A DNA stretch of 62,843 nt from Gp7-AA10 sp035636095 (GTDB lineage Bacteria > Acidobacteriota > Thermoanaerobaculia > Gp7-AA8). A model generated the notes under the pieces. That model ran no database searches and had not been told where the DNA came from. It saw only the letters and a program-made list of their open reading frames with translations. The stretch covers positions 1 through 62,843 of the forward strand of contig DASPZU010000096.1 in assembly GCA_035636095.1 (NCBI GenBank), given 5' to 3'. Positions 51,467-60,299 of this stretch are shown here, one piece after another. Made by a program: the position numbers and the translations under genes. Numbering within the stretch: position 1 is the first letter of the stretch; each line of letters begins with the position of its first letter.

Positions 51467-52138
51467 GTGCGGAAAACGTTTCTCGCGGTCGGCGCTGTCA
51501 TTCTCACGTCTGCTTTCGCGCAGGCCGACTCGTGGAGTTTCGGCGCCGCGACCGGACCGTTCATCTTCGGACGCTTTGCGGAGCGCACAAACCCATTGAT
51601 CACCGGGACGGGAATGGGAGCGACCACGACACGGCTCTCGGCGGCGACGCGGCCCGGCGCTGCGGTCGACATCGAACGCGACCTTGCCGACCGATGGGCA
51701 GTGCGCGTCGAAGCGACATGGGCGCGTGCTCCGCTGAAAATCAAGTCGGCCAGCGGAAACCAGGGCGTCACGCTCGATGCCGGTACCGTCAACGTGACGA
51801 CGTTGGTCGTGCCGGTGATTTTTCGGATCAATCCGCGTGGCGCGCTTCGATTCGAGCTGCTGGGCGGACCGGCATACGCGCTGTACAACGTTCACCGCCG
51901 GGTGGGCGGCGGAGTCACCTCGCCGCTGTTCGAAGGGACGCGCGGGCGGTGGGGCGGCGCGGCGGGCGCGGGGGCGGCGTGGTGGTGGAGTCCGCACTTC
52001 GCGGTCGAGGGGCGCTTGCAGGACATCGTCACGTCCTCGCCGCTTCGCCGTAACGACATCACAGCCTCGGGCCAGGGCGTTCACATTCCGAAGCCGCAGA
52101 ACGGACACACAAGCGTTGGAATCCGATATCGTTTCTGA
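51467..52138 (+). CDS. Small outer-membrane beta-barrel protein
   Basis: The 223-residue precursor has a signal peptide (RKTFLAVGAVILTSAFAQA) starting at GTG 51467. Alternating-strand sequence follows (WAVRVEATWARAPLKI, TTLVVPVIFRI, ALRFELLGGPAYALYN) and ends in VGIRYRF, a typical barrel C-terminus with final Phe. It resembles OmpW/OprG-like or PF13505 barrels. The function is unknown. No ribosome-binding site is evident before the GTG, and the frame is open upstream to the TGA at 51299. Confidence 0.7.
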   Translation: MRKTFLAVGAVILTSAFAQADSWSFGAATGPFIFGRFAERTNPLITGTGMGATTTRLSAATRPGAAVDIERDLADRWAVRVEATWARAPLKIKSASGNQGVTLDAGTVNVTTLVVPVIFRINPRGALRFELLGGPAYALYNVHRRVGGGVTSPLFEGTRGRWGGAAGAGAAWWWSPHFAVEGRLQDIVTSSPLRRNDITASGQGVHIPKPQNGHTSVGIRYRF

Positions 52139-52140
52139 CT

Positions 52141-52716
52141 GTGAAGAAGACCCGCGATGACGCCATCGCGCTGCTGCATCAATACACGCAATCGGATTCG
52201 CTCCGGAAGCACGCCCTGGCGGTCGAACACGCCATGAAAGCGTGCGCTCACAAATACGCGCCGGGCGAGGATGCGGAACGTTGGGGCATGTGCGGACTGC
52301 TGCACGACTTCGACTACGAGCAATTTCCGAATGCCGATCAGCATCCGTACGTCGGCTCGAAGATTCTGGAAGAAGCGGGGTTCGATCCGGAGTTGCGTCA
52401 CGCGATCATGGGTCATGCGCCTTACACCGGCGTTGCGCGCGAGACGTTGATGGCAAAGGCGCTCTTCGCGTGCGATGAGCTGTGCGGATTTCTGACCGCC
52501 TGCGCGCTGGTCCAGCCCAACAAGTCCATCGCGGACGTCAAACCCGCCTCGGTGAAAAAGAAACTGAAGGACAAGGCATTCGCGCGCAGCGTCAGCCGGG
52601 ACGACATCATCAACGGCGCTGCCGAGCTGGGAGCCGATCTCGAGGAACACATTGCGTTCCTGCGCGGCGCACTCCTCGAAATCGCCGACCAGATCGGCCT
52701 GGCGGGAACGTCATGA
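52141..52716 (+). CDS. HD-domain hydrolase
   Basis: The 191-residue protein has the HD metal motif (VEHAMKACAHKY...GLLHDFDYE) and HAIMGHAPY further on. HD enzymes are metal-dependent phosphohydrolases, and this short form is common as an uncharacterised housekeeping protein. GTG 52141 lies two bases after the barrel stop. Its stop overlaps the moaD ATG. Confidence 0.82.
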   Translation: MKKTRDDAIALLHQYTQSDSLRKHALAVEHAMKACAHKYAPGEDAERWGMCGLLHDFDYEQFPNADQHPYVGSKILEEAGFDPELRHAIMGHAPYTGVARETLMAKALFACDELCGFLTACALVQPNKSIADVKPASVKKKLKDKAFARSVSRDDIINGAAELGADLEEHIAFLRGALLEIADQIGLAGTS

Positions 52717-52958
52717 AAGTGCGCCTGCTCTACTTCGCCGTCCTTCGCGACATCGCCGGCAAAGGTGAAGAGGTCGTCGAGCTGCCGGAAGGAACGCGGG
52801 CGGCTGATGTCTGGAACCGGCTTCGCGCACAACATCGCGCCCTCGCTGGATACGAACGCCCGCCCATGACCGCCATCAACGAGAGCTACGTTCCGCACGA
52901 CCAGCTTCTGCGCGACGGCGACGAAGTCGCCTTTATCCCACCGGTGGCCGGCGGATGA
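52713..52958 (+). CDS. moaD: Molybdopterin synthase sulfur carrier subunit MoaD
   Basis: The 81-residue ubiquitin-like protein ends in Gly-Gly, the site of thiocarboxylate formation. It begins MKVRLLYFAVLRDIAGK and has LLRDGDEVAFIPPVAGG at the C-terminus. It donates sulfur to precursor Z in molybdenum cofactor synthesis together with MoaE, whose gene overlaps by four bases. Confidence 0.92.
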   Translation: MKVRLLYFAVLRDIAGKGEEVVELPEGTRAADVWNRLRAQHRALAGYERPPMTAINESYVPHDQLLRDGDEVAFIPPVAGG

Positions 52959-53365
52959 GTCATTTGACCGAAGCTCCGATCGATTCCGATGATCTCGTCA
53001 AGCGCGTGATGCGTCCGTCGGATGGCGCGTGCGTCGTCTTTGAGGGCGTGGTCCGCAATCATGATGAGGGCAAGAAGGTCGAATCGATCTTCTATGACGC
53101 TTACCGGCCCATGGCCGAAAAAGAAATTACGAAAATATTAGATGATATTACAACACGTTTTCCGGAAGTCCGCATCGAAGTTCAACATCGCCTCGGCCTT
53201 CTGAGAGTCGGCGAGGCGTCGATCGTGATTGCCTGCTCGGCGCCGCATCGCGGCGAAGCGTTTGACGCCTGTCGCACCGTCATCGATCGCTTCAAGCAGA
53301 CGGTCCCGATCTGGAAAAAAGAGCGCGGGCCGGGCGGGGAGGAGTGGGTGGGATGGCAGAAGTAG
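52955..53365 (+). CDS. moaE: Molybdopterin synthase catalytic subunit MoaE
   Basis: The 136-residue protein shows FEGVVRNHDEGKKV, LEYDAY-like FYDAYRPMAEKEI, HRLGLLRVGEASIVIAC and the late FKQTVPIWKKE with the active-site lysine. It makes molybdopterin with MoaD. No other moa, moe or molybdoenzyme gene is nearby. Confidence 0.93.
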   Translation: MSHLTEAPIDSDDLVKRVMRPSDGACVVFEGVVRNHDEGKKVESIFYDAYRPMAEKEITKILDDITTRFPEVRIEVQHRLGLLRVGEASIVIACSAPHRGEAFDACRTVIDRFKQTVPIWKKERGPGGEEWVGWQK

Positions 53366-53928
53366 AGCCGATTCCCGCCGCCAGCGTGCTGCTGCTGCGC
53401 GACGATCCCCTGGAAGTGCTGATGATTCGCCGTCCGGAGAAAAGCAGTTTCGCGCCGGACGTGTGGGCGTTCCCCGGCGGCATGGTCGAGGAGGAGGATT
53501 CCGTCCGCGGCGGCGGCGACCCGCTCAACACCATGCGCTTTGCTGCGTCACGTGAGCTCTTCGAGGAGACCGGCATCCAGCTGGTCGATCTCGAAAAATT
53601 CGTCTGGACGGCGCATTGGATCACGCCCGTCGGCATGCCCAAGCGTTTCGACACCTATTTTTTTCTGGCGTGCACCGATCGCATGACGGTCGCCGCGCCA
53701 AGTGACGGCGAGATCGCCGACGCGACGTGGATCGCACCGGCCGAGGCGGTGGAGCGGCACATGCGCGGCGAATTTCCGCTGGTCTTCCCGACGCTCAAGA
53801 ATCTCGAGGCCATCGTCGGCTTTCGCACCTCGGGAGAACTGATCGAGTCGCGACGCAAAGCGGAAATCGGAACGACGCGCCCGATGATCGTCGTGGAAGA
53901 CGGCAGGAAGAAGATCGTCCTGCCGTGA
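53353..53928 (+). CDS. NUDIX hydrolase
   Basis: The 191-residue protein has WAFPGGMVEEED and, after an inserted loop, REL FEETGIQL, which together make a Nudix box interrupted by extra residues as in NUDT7/NUDT19-type CoA diphosphatases. The exact nucleotide substrate is not clear. ATG 53353 overlaps the end of moaE by 13 bases. The neighbour downstream is a LACTB2-like hydrolase, a pairing also seen with CoA or acyl-group metabolism. Confidence 0.82.
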   Translation: MAEVEPIPAASVLLLRDDPLEVLMIRRPEKSSFAPDVWAFPGGMVEEEDSVRGGGDPLNTMRFAASRELFEETGIQLVDLEKFVWTAHWITPVGMPKRFDTYFFLACTDRMTVAAPSDGEIADATWIAPAEAVERHMRGEFPLVFPTLKNLEAIVGFRTSGELIESRRKAEIGTTRPMIVVEDGRKKIVLP

Positions 53929-54677
53929 TGATCCGCGACATCGTTGCGCCGAATCCCGGACCATTCACGCTCAATGGAACGCGAACGTATCTGTTAGGCG
54001 AAACGGCAGTCATCGATCCCGGCCCAACCATCGAGTCGCACATCGATGCCATCCGCAACGCCATGCCGCGATTGAAGACCATCTTCATCACGCATCGTCA
54101 TGGCGATCATGCTCCGGCCGCTGTGCCGCTCAAGCGAGTGACCGGAGCGCGCATCGTCGCCCCCGCCGGCGCCGTCGATCATGCCGACGTCATCGTTCGA
54201 GGTGGCGAGATCGTCGAGGAGCTGGAAGTGATCGCCACACCCGGCCACACGCGGGAGCACGTCTGCTTTCTCACTCCTGCCCTAGACCTCTTCACCGGCG
54301 ACACCATCCTGGGCGAAGGGACCACCGCGATCTTTCCGCCCGATGGCCATATGGGTCAGTACATTCGGTCGCTGCAGGCGCTGCGCGCGCGAAACCCGAA
54401 ACGCATCTTCCCGGGACACGGGCCGACGCGCGATGACGCCGTCGCGCTGATCGACGAATACATCGCGCACCGGCTGCAGCGCGAACAACAGGTCATCGAT
54501 GCCCTGGCCGCCGGAGCGCATACGATTCCGGAGATGCGCCGTCGAATCTATTCCGGGCTCGACCCGCGCCTGGAGGGGGCGGCCGAGGTGCAGATCGGGG
54601 CGCACTTGATAAAGTTGCAGGAAGAAGGACGGGTCGATGCGCGCGCGGGCGGCTATTTTCTTCTTCCTCTTGTGTGA
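53928..54677 (+). CDS. MBL-fold metallohydrolase, LACTB2-like
   Basis: The 249-residue protein has the metal motif THRHGDHAPAA, TPGHTREHVCFL, FTGDTIL and FPGHGPTRDD, with a C-terminal winged-helix-like region (about 190-249) as in LACTB2 ribonucleases. RNA or a small ester may be the substrate. ATG 53928 shares a base with the NUDIX stop. Its end overlaps the peptidase gene by 41 bases. Confidence 0.85.
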   Translation: MIRDIVAPNPGPFTLNGTRTYLLGETAVIDPGPTIESHIDAIRNAMPRLKTIFITHRHGDHAPAAVPLKRVTGARIVAPAGAVDHADVIVRGGEIVEELEVIATPGHTREHVCFLTPALDLFTGDTILGEGTTAIFPPDGHMGQYIRSLQALRARNPKRIFPGHGPTRDDAVALIDEYIAHRLQREQQVIDALAAGAHTIPEMRRRIYSGLDPRLEGAAEVQIGAHLIKLQEEGRVDARAGGYFLLPLV

Positions 54678-56253
54678 GGCAATTTTGGCGCAGGAACTAC
54701 CAAAGACAATCGCTGAATCGAGCAACTACCAATCGACGTCGCGATACGAAGACGTGATGGGCTTCGTGGCCGCGATTCAACGGGCCGATCCCGACATTCG
54801 CGTCGAGATTTTTGCGACCACGAACGAGCGCCGCGCGCTGCCGCTTGTGATCGCAGGTCCGCCCGGCGTGATCGATCCGCGCAGCGCGCAGGCCTCAGGC
54901 CTGCCGGTGGTCTTCATCATGGCCAACATTCACGCCGGCGAGGTGGAAGGAAAAGAAGCGGCCCAGATGCTGCTGCGCGATCTGGTCTCTTCATCGCGCA
55001 AATTGCGCAGCGAGATGACGGTCCTCATCGCGCCGATCTACAACGCCGACGGCAACGAGAAAATCTCGACCGAGAATCGCAAGACGCAAAACGGCCCGCC
55101 CCATGGCGTCGGCGTTCGCGAGAACGCCCAGGGCCTCGATCTCAACCGCGACTACATGAAGCTCGAATCGCCGGAAGCGCGCGGTCTGGTCGCCAATGTG
55201 CTCAATCGCTGGGACCCGCTGCTGACCGTCGATCTGCACACCACCAACGGCTCGTATCACGGCTACGCCCTGACCTACAGCCCGATGCTGAATCCGAATG
55301 CCTCCCGCGACCTGATCGACTTCGAACGCGAGACGCTGCTTCCTCACATTCGCGAGCAGATGCGATCAAAGCATCATCACGAGACGTACTACTACGGCAA
55401 TTTTCTGTCGCAGCTCACACCCGAGAAAGGGTGGTACACCTTCGATTCGCGTCCCCGCTTCGGAAACAACTACGTCGGCCTGCGCAACCGCTTCACGATC
55501 CTGTCCGAGGCGTACAGCTACATCGATTTTCGGGCCAGGGTGGAGGTGACCTATCACTTTCTCCACGAGATTTTAAATGCTACTGATAAATATGGACGTA
55601 AAATGATACGAATTGCGAACCGCGCCGACGAGCAGATCCGGCGCGCCAAGCTGCGCAAGGGAGGCGTTCGTTTCGAGATCAAGCCGTGGAAAGACACCGA
55701 GATCCTGTGGGAACGTTCCTTCCCCGCTGATCCCGGAAAGGGCGTGCCGGAACCCGAACACCCCGGCGAGACGCCGCAGCACATCCGCCGAACCGGCGAA
55801 ATCGTCCCAGTGAAGATGACGGACTACGGCGTCTTTGCGGCCACCGAGCGCAGCGACATTCCGTACGCCTATTTGATCGATGCCACGGCCATCAACGCCG
55901 TCGCGAATGTGCGGACGCACGGCATCGTGGTCGAGAAGGTGTCGCATGACACGGTGCTGGAGATCGAGCAATTCGACATCCGCGGCGCAAAAATGTCGGA
56001 GCATGCATTTCAGGGACATCACGAGGTGATGTGGAGCGGCAAGTGGAAGAAGCGCAGTGAAAACATCAAAGCGGAAACGTTTCTGGTCCGCATGAATCAG
56101 CCGCTGGCCAGGCTGGCGTTCTACCTTCTGGAGCCGCGCAGCGACGACGGTCTGTTCGACTGGAACTTCTTCGACGCCAGCCTGGAGGCAGAAATCGCGC
56201 CGGTGCGGCGGATCATGAAGCCTGTCGCGATCGATGCGACCATCATCAAATGA
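54637..56253 (+). CDS. Secreted M14-family zinc carboxypeptidase
   Basis: The 538-residue precursor has a signal peptide (AAIFFFLLCEAILA). The zinc site H-x-x-E is in NIHAGEVEGKE, the third ligand in VDLHTTNGSYH, and the catalytic glutamate region is near LSEAYSYIDF. These fit the M14 carboxypeptidases that trim peptides in the periplasm. The start is placed at 54637 because the signal peptide begins there, giving an unusual 41-base overlap with the MBL gene. Confidence 0.87.
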   Translation: MRARAAIFFFLLCEAILAQELPKTIAESSNYQSTSRYEDVMGFVAAIQRADPDIRVEIFATTNERRALPLVIAGPPGVIDPRSAQASGLPVVFIMANIHAGEVEGKEAAQMLLRDLVSSSRKLRSEMTVLIAPIYNADGNEKISTENRKTQNGPPHGVGVRENAQGLDLNRDYMKLESPEARGLVANVLNRWDPLLTVDLHTTNGSYHGYALTYSPMLNPNASRDLIDFERETLLPHIREQMRSKHHHETYYYGNFLSQLTPEKGWYTFDSRPRFGNNYVGLRNRFTILSEAYSYIDFRARVEVTYHFLHEILNATDKYGRKMIRIANRADEQIRRAKLRKGGVRFEIKPWKDTEILWERSFPADPGKGVPEPEHPGETPQHIRRTGEIVPVKMTDYGVFAATERSDIPYAYLIDATAINAVANVRTHGIVVEKVSHDTVLEIEQFDIRGAKMSEHAFQGHHEVMWSGKWKKRSENIKAETFLVRMNQPLARLAFYLLEPRSDDGLFDWNFFDASLEAEIAPVRRIMKPVAIDATIIK

Positions 56254-57173
56254 AACGTAAGGACTTCATCGAAATCCACGACTACACCGCCGCGGAAGTG
56301 CAGCGGATCTTCACGCTGGCGCGGCAAGTCAAGAAGAGTCCGAAGAAGTTTCGTGACGCGCTGAAAGGGCAGACGCTGGCGATGATTTTCGAGAAGTCGT
56401 CGACGCGGACGCGCGTGTCATTCGAGGTCGGCATGTTCCAGCTGGGCGGTCACGCGCTGTTTCTTTCTTCGCGCGACATCCAGCTCGGCCGCGGCGAGCC
56501 GATCGCCGATACCGCCAAGGTGCTCTCGCGCTACGTCAACGGCATCATGGCGCGCACGTTCGCACACAAAACCGTCACGGATTTAGCCGAAAACGCGACC
56601 GTCCCGGTTATCAACGGCCTCACAGATTTGTCTCACCCATGTCAGGCCATGACCGACTACTTCACCGCCTGGGAACACCTCGGCAAGCTCAAAAAGAAAA
56701 AGATCGCCTGGGTCGGCGACGGCAACAACATGTCGCATTCGCTGATGTTCGGCGCGCCGAAGGTCGGCATGGACATCGCCGTTGCCACCCCCCGCGGCTA
56801 CGAGCCGGATCCGAAAATCGTGGCGAGTGCGACCGCCGACGCCAAAGCCGCCGGCACGAGGATCTTCCTCACCCACTCGATCGAAGAGGCGGTCGCCGCC
56901 GCCGACGTCGTCGAGACCGACGTGTGGGCGTCGATGGGGCAGGAAGAAGAAGCGGATAAACGGCGCCGCGATTTCGAGGGTTGGCAGGTGACGCAGGGTG
57001 TGATGTCGCTGGCGCGCAAAAACGCGATCTTCCTGCACTGTCTGCCGGCACATCGAGGCGAGGAAGTCGCCGCCGACGTCATCGATTCGAAGCAATCGGT
57101 GATTTTCGACGAGGCGGAGAATCGCTTGCATGTCCAGAAGGCGATCCTGCTCACGCTGATGAAGAACCGATGA
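56250..57173 (+). CDS. argF: Ornithine carbamoyltransferase
   Basis: This 307-residue enzyme converts ornithine and carbamoyl phosphate to citrulline in arginine synthesis. The carbamoyl-phosphate loop is SSTRTRVSFE, the HPCQAMTD and HCLPAHRGEEV motifs are intact, and the length is normal. No other arg genes are adjacent. It overlaps both neighbours by four bases. Confidence 0.93.
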   Translation: MKRKDFIEIHDYTAAEVQRIFTLARQVKKSPKKFRDALKGQTLAMIFEKSSTRTRVSFEVGMFQLGGHALFLSSRDIQLGRGEPIADTAKVLSRYVNGIMARTFAHKTVTDLAENATVPVINGLTDLSHPCQAMTDYFTAWEHLGKLKKKKIAWVGDGNNMSHSLMFGAPKVGMDIAVATPRGYEPDPKIVASATADAKAAGTRIFLTHSIEEAVAAADVVETDVWASMGQEEEADKRRRDFEGWQVTQGVMSLARKNAIFLHCLPAHRGEEVAADVIDSKQSVIFDEAENRLHVQKAILLTLMKNR

Positions 57174-58162
57174 CCTCTGCGCAGGTGCGCCATCGACGCG
57201 GCCTCCTCGTCGTCATTTTGTTAGGCGCCATTTTTGTGACGCTTCTGTCGGCGCTCATCCTCACCACCGGCCGCCGTCCCGACCTCACCGCGGCGGCGCA
57301 ATCGGAGTCGCTGTCGGTGCTGCCGCTTCGAATCCGGCTTCGAACGGAGCCGAGCACGAAGGCGCCCGTGGTCGCCACGGAAACCGAGGGCACGCGCCTT
57401 CGCGTGGTGGAGGACCGCGGGGCGTGGGTGCGCGTGCAGGACAGCGAAGGGATCGGCGGCTGGACGGAACGCAACAGCCTCGAGCGCACGTCCGAGCGCG
57501 ACCGGCGACTCGCGCGTTACGAGGCCATCAAGAAGCTTCCCTCGCTGGCAGCAATGGTAACCGAGCGAACGCCGCTCTACGCCGGTCCTGGAATTTTTTA
57601 TCCGATCATCGGCGAGTTGTCGCCCGAAAATCAGGTCCGCGTCTTCACGCGCGATCACGACTTCTACGCCATCGATCGCAACGGCCAAATCGCCTACGCC
57701 GATGTCGACGCCATCGACGTCTCATCAGCCGGTACGCGACAGCTCGATGTCAGCACCGAAACTCCGCAGCCGACCGAAACCACAGCATCTGCTGCGCCGC
57801 CACCGCCACCGGTTCCCACACCGGAACCGCTCGCGCCAACCCTTCCTGAAGTTCCGGCCGATGCCGGCGTCTATACCGCGGTCCCGCTCGGCGGAACACA
57901 ACCGCAGGAAATCGATCGCGTGCTGCCCAACTATCCATCGGCCGCGCGGCACGCGGGCGTGCAGGGACCGGTGGTCGTGCGCGGCATCGTGCGCCGTGAC
58001 GGCACCATCGACAACGTCGAAGTGATCAAGGATTTGCCCTATGGTCTCGGCGACGCTGCGCGCAACGCTGTGAGTCGCTGGCGATTCCGCCCCGCGACGT
58101 ATCGCGGCGATCCCATCGACGTCTATTACACCGTGACGGTGAATTTTCGCCTGACGCCCTAG
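57170..58162 (+). CDS. Membrane-anchored SH3-domain protein with TonB C-terminal domain
   Basis: The 330-residue protein has one N-terminal membrane helix (about 12-31). A bacterial SH3 domain (about 45-110, RLRTEPSTKAPVVATETEGTRL) and a second SH3-like segment (about 125-185, TPLYAGPGIFYPIIGEL) follow. A Pro-rich linker (about 190-235) leads to a TonB C-terminal domain (about 245-330, VLPNYPSAARHAGVQGPV...AVSRWRFRPATYRG). It could couple the inner membrane to outer-membrane receptors or bind peptidoglycan. No exbB or exbD gene is nearby. Confidence 0.8.
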   Translation: MTSAQVRHRRGLLVVILLGAIFVTLLSALILTTGRRPDLTAAAQSESLSVLPLRIRLRTEPSTKAPVVATETEGTRLRVVEDRGAWVRVQDSEGIGGWTERNSLERTSERDRRLARYEAIKKLPSLAAMVTERTPLYAGPGIFYPIIGELSPENQVRVFTRDHDFYAIDRNGQIAYADVDAIDVSSAGTRQLDVSTETPQPTETTASAAPPPPPVPTPEPLAPTLPEVPADAGVYTAVPLGGTQPQEIDRVLPNYPSAARHAGVQGPVVVRGIVRRDGTIDNVEVIKDLPYGLGDAARNAVSRWRFRPATYRGDPIDVYYTVTVNFRLTP

Positions 58163-58224
58163 GTTCCTAGGTTGCTCGGTTGCTTGGTTTCTGAGCAACC
58201 CAGCAACCCAGTAACCTAGCAACC
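58161..58224 (+). repeat. Inverted octamer-repeat hairpin (AGGTTGCT/AGCAACCT) before nfo
   Basis: The left arm from 58161 reads AGGTTCCT, AGGTTGCT, CGGTTGCT and TGGTTTCT. The right arm ends CAGCAACC, CAGTAACC and TAGCAACC, directly followed by the nfo ATG. The unit here is eight bases, not seven, but the design matches the heptamer hairpins. It fills the whole gap from stop codon to start codon. Confidence 0.88.
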
Positions 58225-59097
58225 ATGTCGCGTTTCCGTTACTCACCAAAACATGGCGATCTCATCGGCGCGCACCTCTCCACGAAGGGCGGACTGCACA
58301 CGGCCTTCGACCGCGCGACAGAGATCAACGCAACGGCGGTCGCGATCTTCGCGAAGAATTCGAATCAGTGGAAAGGCAAAGAGCTGACCGATGAGGATTG
58401 CGCGCTCTTCGCCAGGAAGCGATGCGTCAAGCCCGTCTTCACGCACGCGTCGTATTTGATCAACCTCGCCACGATCAACAAGGGGTTTCATAAGAAATCG
58501 ATCGCTGCCATGATCGACGAGCTCGATCGCGCCGAACGGCTCGGCATCCGCGGGGTGGTGCTGCATCCGGGCGCGCACATGGGCGCAGGATCGGACGCCG
58601 GAATCGAAAAGATCGCGCGTTCGCTCGATCGCGTTCACGCCGCGATCCCGCATCACAAGGTCGTCACGCTCCTCGAAACCTCGGCCGGACAAGGATCGTG
58701 CGTCGGCTGCTCGTTCGTGGAGCTGGGGAAGATCATCAAGTCGGTCGATGATCCGAAGCGCGTTGGCATCTGCTTCGACACTTGCCACGTCTTCGCGTCG
58801 GGCTACGACCTTCGAACTCGTGACGCGTACGAGCGCACAGTCGAGGAGCTCGATCGCCACGTCGGCGTTCGGAATGTCGGACTCTTTCACCTCAACGACT
58901 CCAGGAAGGACCTCGGATCTCGCGTCGATCGGCACGAGCACATCGGCTCCGGCCACCTCGGTCTCGATGCTTTCCGCTTCCTGTTGAACGACGAGCGATT
59001 CCGCGGCATCCCCAAGCTGCTGGAGACGCCCAAGAAAATCGAGCACGAATCCGATCGCCGCAATTTGGCCACGCTTCGATCGCTGATTGCCGGTTAG
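58225..59097 (+). CDS. nfo: Deoxyribonuclease IV (endonuclease IV)
   Basis: This 290-residue AP endonuclease cuts at abasic sites in base excision repair. IGAHLSTKGGL, LLETSAGQG, GICFDTCHVFASGYD and HLNDSRKDLGSRVDRHEHIG carry the three-metal site. The ATG is directly after the octamer hairpin, without a clear Shine-Dalgarno. Confidence 0.94.
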   Translation: MSRFRYSPKHGDLIGAHLSTKGGLHTAFDRATEINATAVAIFAKNSNQWKGKELTDEDCALFARKRCVKPVFTHASYLINLATINKGFHKKSIAAMIDELDRAERLGIRGVVLHPGAHMGAGSDAGIEKIARSLDRVHAAIPHHKVVTLLETSAGQGSCVGCSFVELGKIIKSVDDPKRVGICFDTCHVFASGYDLRTRDAYERTVEELDRHVGVRNVGLFHLNDSRKDLGSRVDRHEHIGSGHLGLDAFRFLLNDERFRGIPKLLETPKKIEHESDRRNLATLRSLIAG

Positions 59098-60297
59098 CTA
59101 TTCCGCGCGCAGAGCTTCGACGGGCTCCATCCGCGCGGCTTGCCGGGCGGGCAAAACACCGGCGGCCAGGCCGACGCTGATCGCCATTCCCTCCGCCAGC
59201 AGGGCGAACCACCACGGCGTACTGACCGGCAGAGCAGGGAAGACGAGCGTGAGCAGTCGCGCAACGATGACGCCCATCGCCAGGCCTGCTGCGCCACCCA
59301 CCGCTGCCAACAACGCGGCCTCACCGAGGAACAGGCTGAGGATTTGTCCGCGCCGGCCTCCGAGCGCCCGAAGCAGCCCGATCTCCGAGGTCCGCTCGGC
59401 CACCGAGATGGTCATGATTGTGAGAATGCCGACGCCGCCGACAAAGAGAGAGATGCTTCCCAGAGCACCAACCGCGAAACTCAGCACGCCAAGCACGGAT
59501 CCGAGAACCTCGATCATCTGATCCTGTGTAATGGTCGTGATGTCATCGCGACCGTGTCTGGCAGCAATGATTTTCCGAATGCCGTCCACGACCTTGTCCG
59601 GCGGGGCTCCGGGGTCATAGTTGACATGAAACCCGACCAGGCTGTCACGATTGAACAACACTTGCGCCCGCGCAACCGGAATGACGACGGTGTCATCGAG
59701 GTCCATGCCGAGGAACTGTCCTTTCGATTCCATCACGCCGATCACGCGAAAACGATAGCCGCCGATCTCGACGCGTTTGCCGAGAGGATTAGCAGCGCCA
59801 AACAGCTCCGTCCTGGCCTTCGATCCGAGGACTGCCAGGGCGCGCGGCGCGTGCAGGTCCTCGCGGGGGAGGAACACGCCGATGCGCATGCTCATGTGTC
59901 CGACCTGAAGCCAGTCGGGACCAAAACCGTAGACGGTGATGCGCCGGCGTTTGCCCATGGCGGCAATCTCGGCATTGCCGTCGATGCTCGGATTGGTCAC
60001 TTGCACATATGGGGCGCGTCGAGCCGCAACGGCATCATCGATCGTGAGAGGCTTCACCGTTCCGAAAATGCCGATCGACATGCCGGCCGTCTGCACTCGG
60101 CCGGGCGTAACGATGATCAAATTCGTTCCGAACTGGCTGAACTCCGACAGCACAAATCTGCGAAGCCCTTCGCCGATGGAAGTCAACAGAATTACCGATG
60201 CGATCCCCACTGCGATGCCTAACGCAGCCAGGAACGTCCGCAGCCGATGCGATCGCAACGCACCAAAAGTCAGGCGAGCAAAATCAGGCGAAAGCAC
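59098..60297 (-). CDS. MacB-like ABC transporter permease (second copy)
   Basis: The 399-residue permease has an N-terminal helix (TFLAALGIAVGIASVILLTS), a periplasmic MacB_PCD domain (about 40-240) and a C-terminal FtsX-like membrane domain with SVAERTSEIGLLRALGG. GTG 60297 is used; a TTG two codons earlier overlaps the upstream stop. It follows a similar permease gene, an ATPase gene and an adaptor gene on the same strand, together an efflux or lipoprotein-type export system. Confidence 0.85.
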   Translation of the reverse strand: MLSPDFARLTFGALRSHRLRTFLAALGIAVGIASVILLTSIGEGLRRFVLSEFSQFGTNLIIVTPGRVQTAGMSIGIFGTVKPLTIDDAVAARRAPYVQVTNPSIDGNAEIAAMGKRRRITVYGFGPDWLQVGHMSMRIGVFLPREDLHAPRALAVLGSKARTELFGAANPLGKRVEIGGYRFRVIGVMESKGQFLGMDLDDTVVIPVARAQVLFNRDSLVGFHVNYDPGAPPDKVVDGIRKIIAARHGRDDITTITQDQMIEVLGSVLGVLSFAVGALGSISLFVGGVGILTIMTISVAERTSEIGLLRALGGRRGQILSLFLGEAALLAAVGGAAGLAMGVIVARLLTLVFPALPVSTPWWFALLAEGMAISVGLAAGVLPARQAARMEPVEALRAE

Positions 60298-60299
60298 GA

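Noticed and set aside
51151..51888. 245-residue minus-strand ORF over the structured gap and the barrel gene
   Set aside because: It is Arg/Ser-rich with no domain, and the plus-strand barrel has a signal peptide and C-terminal Phe.
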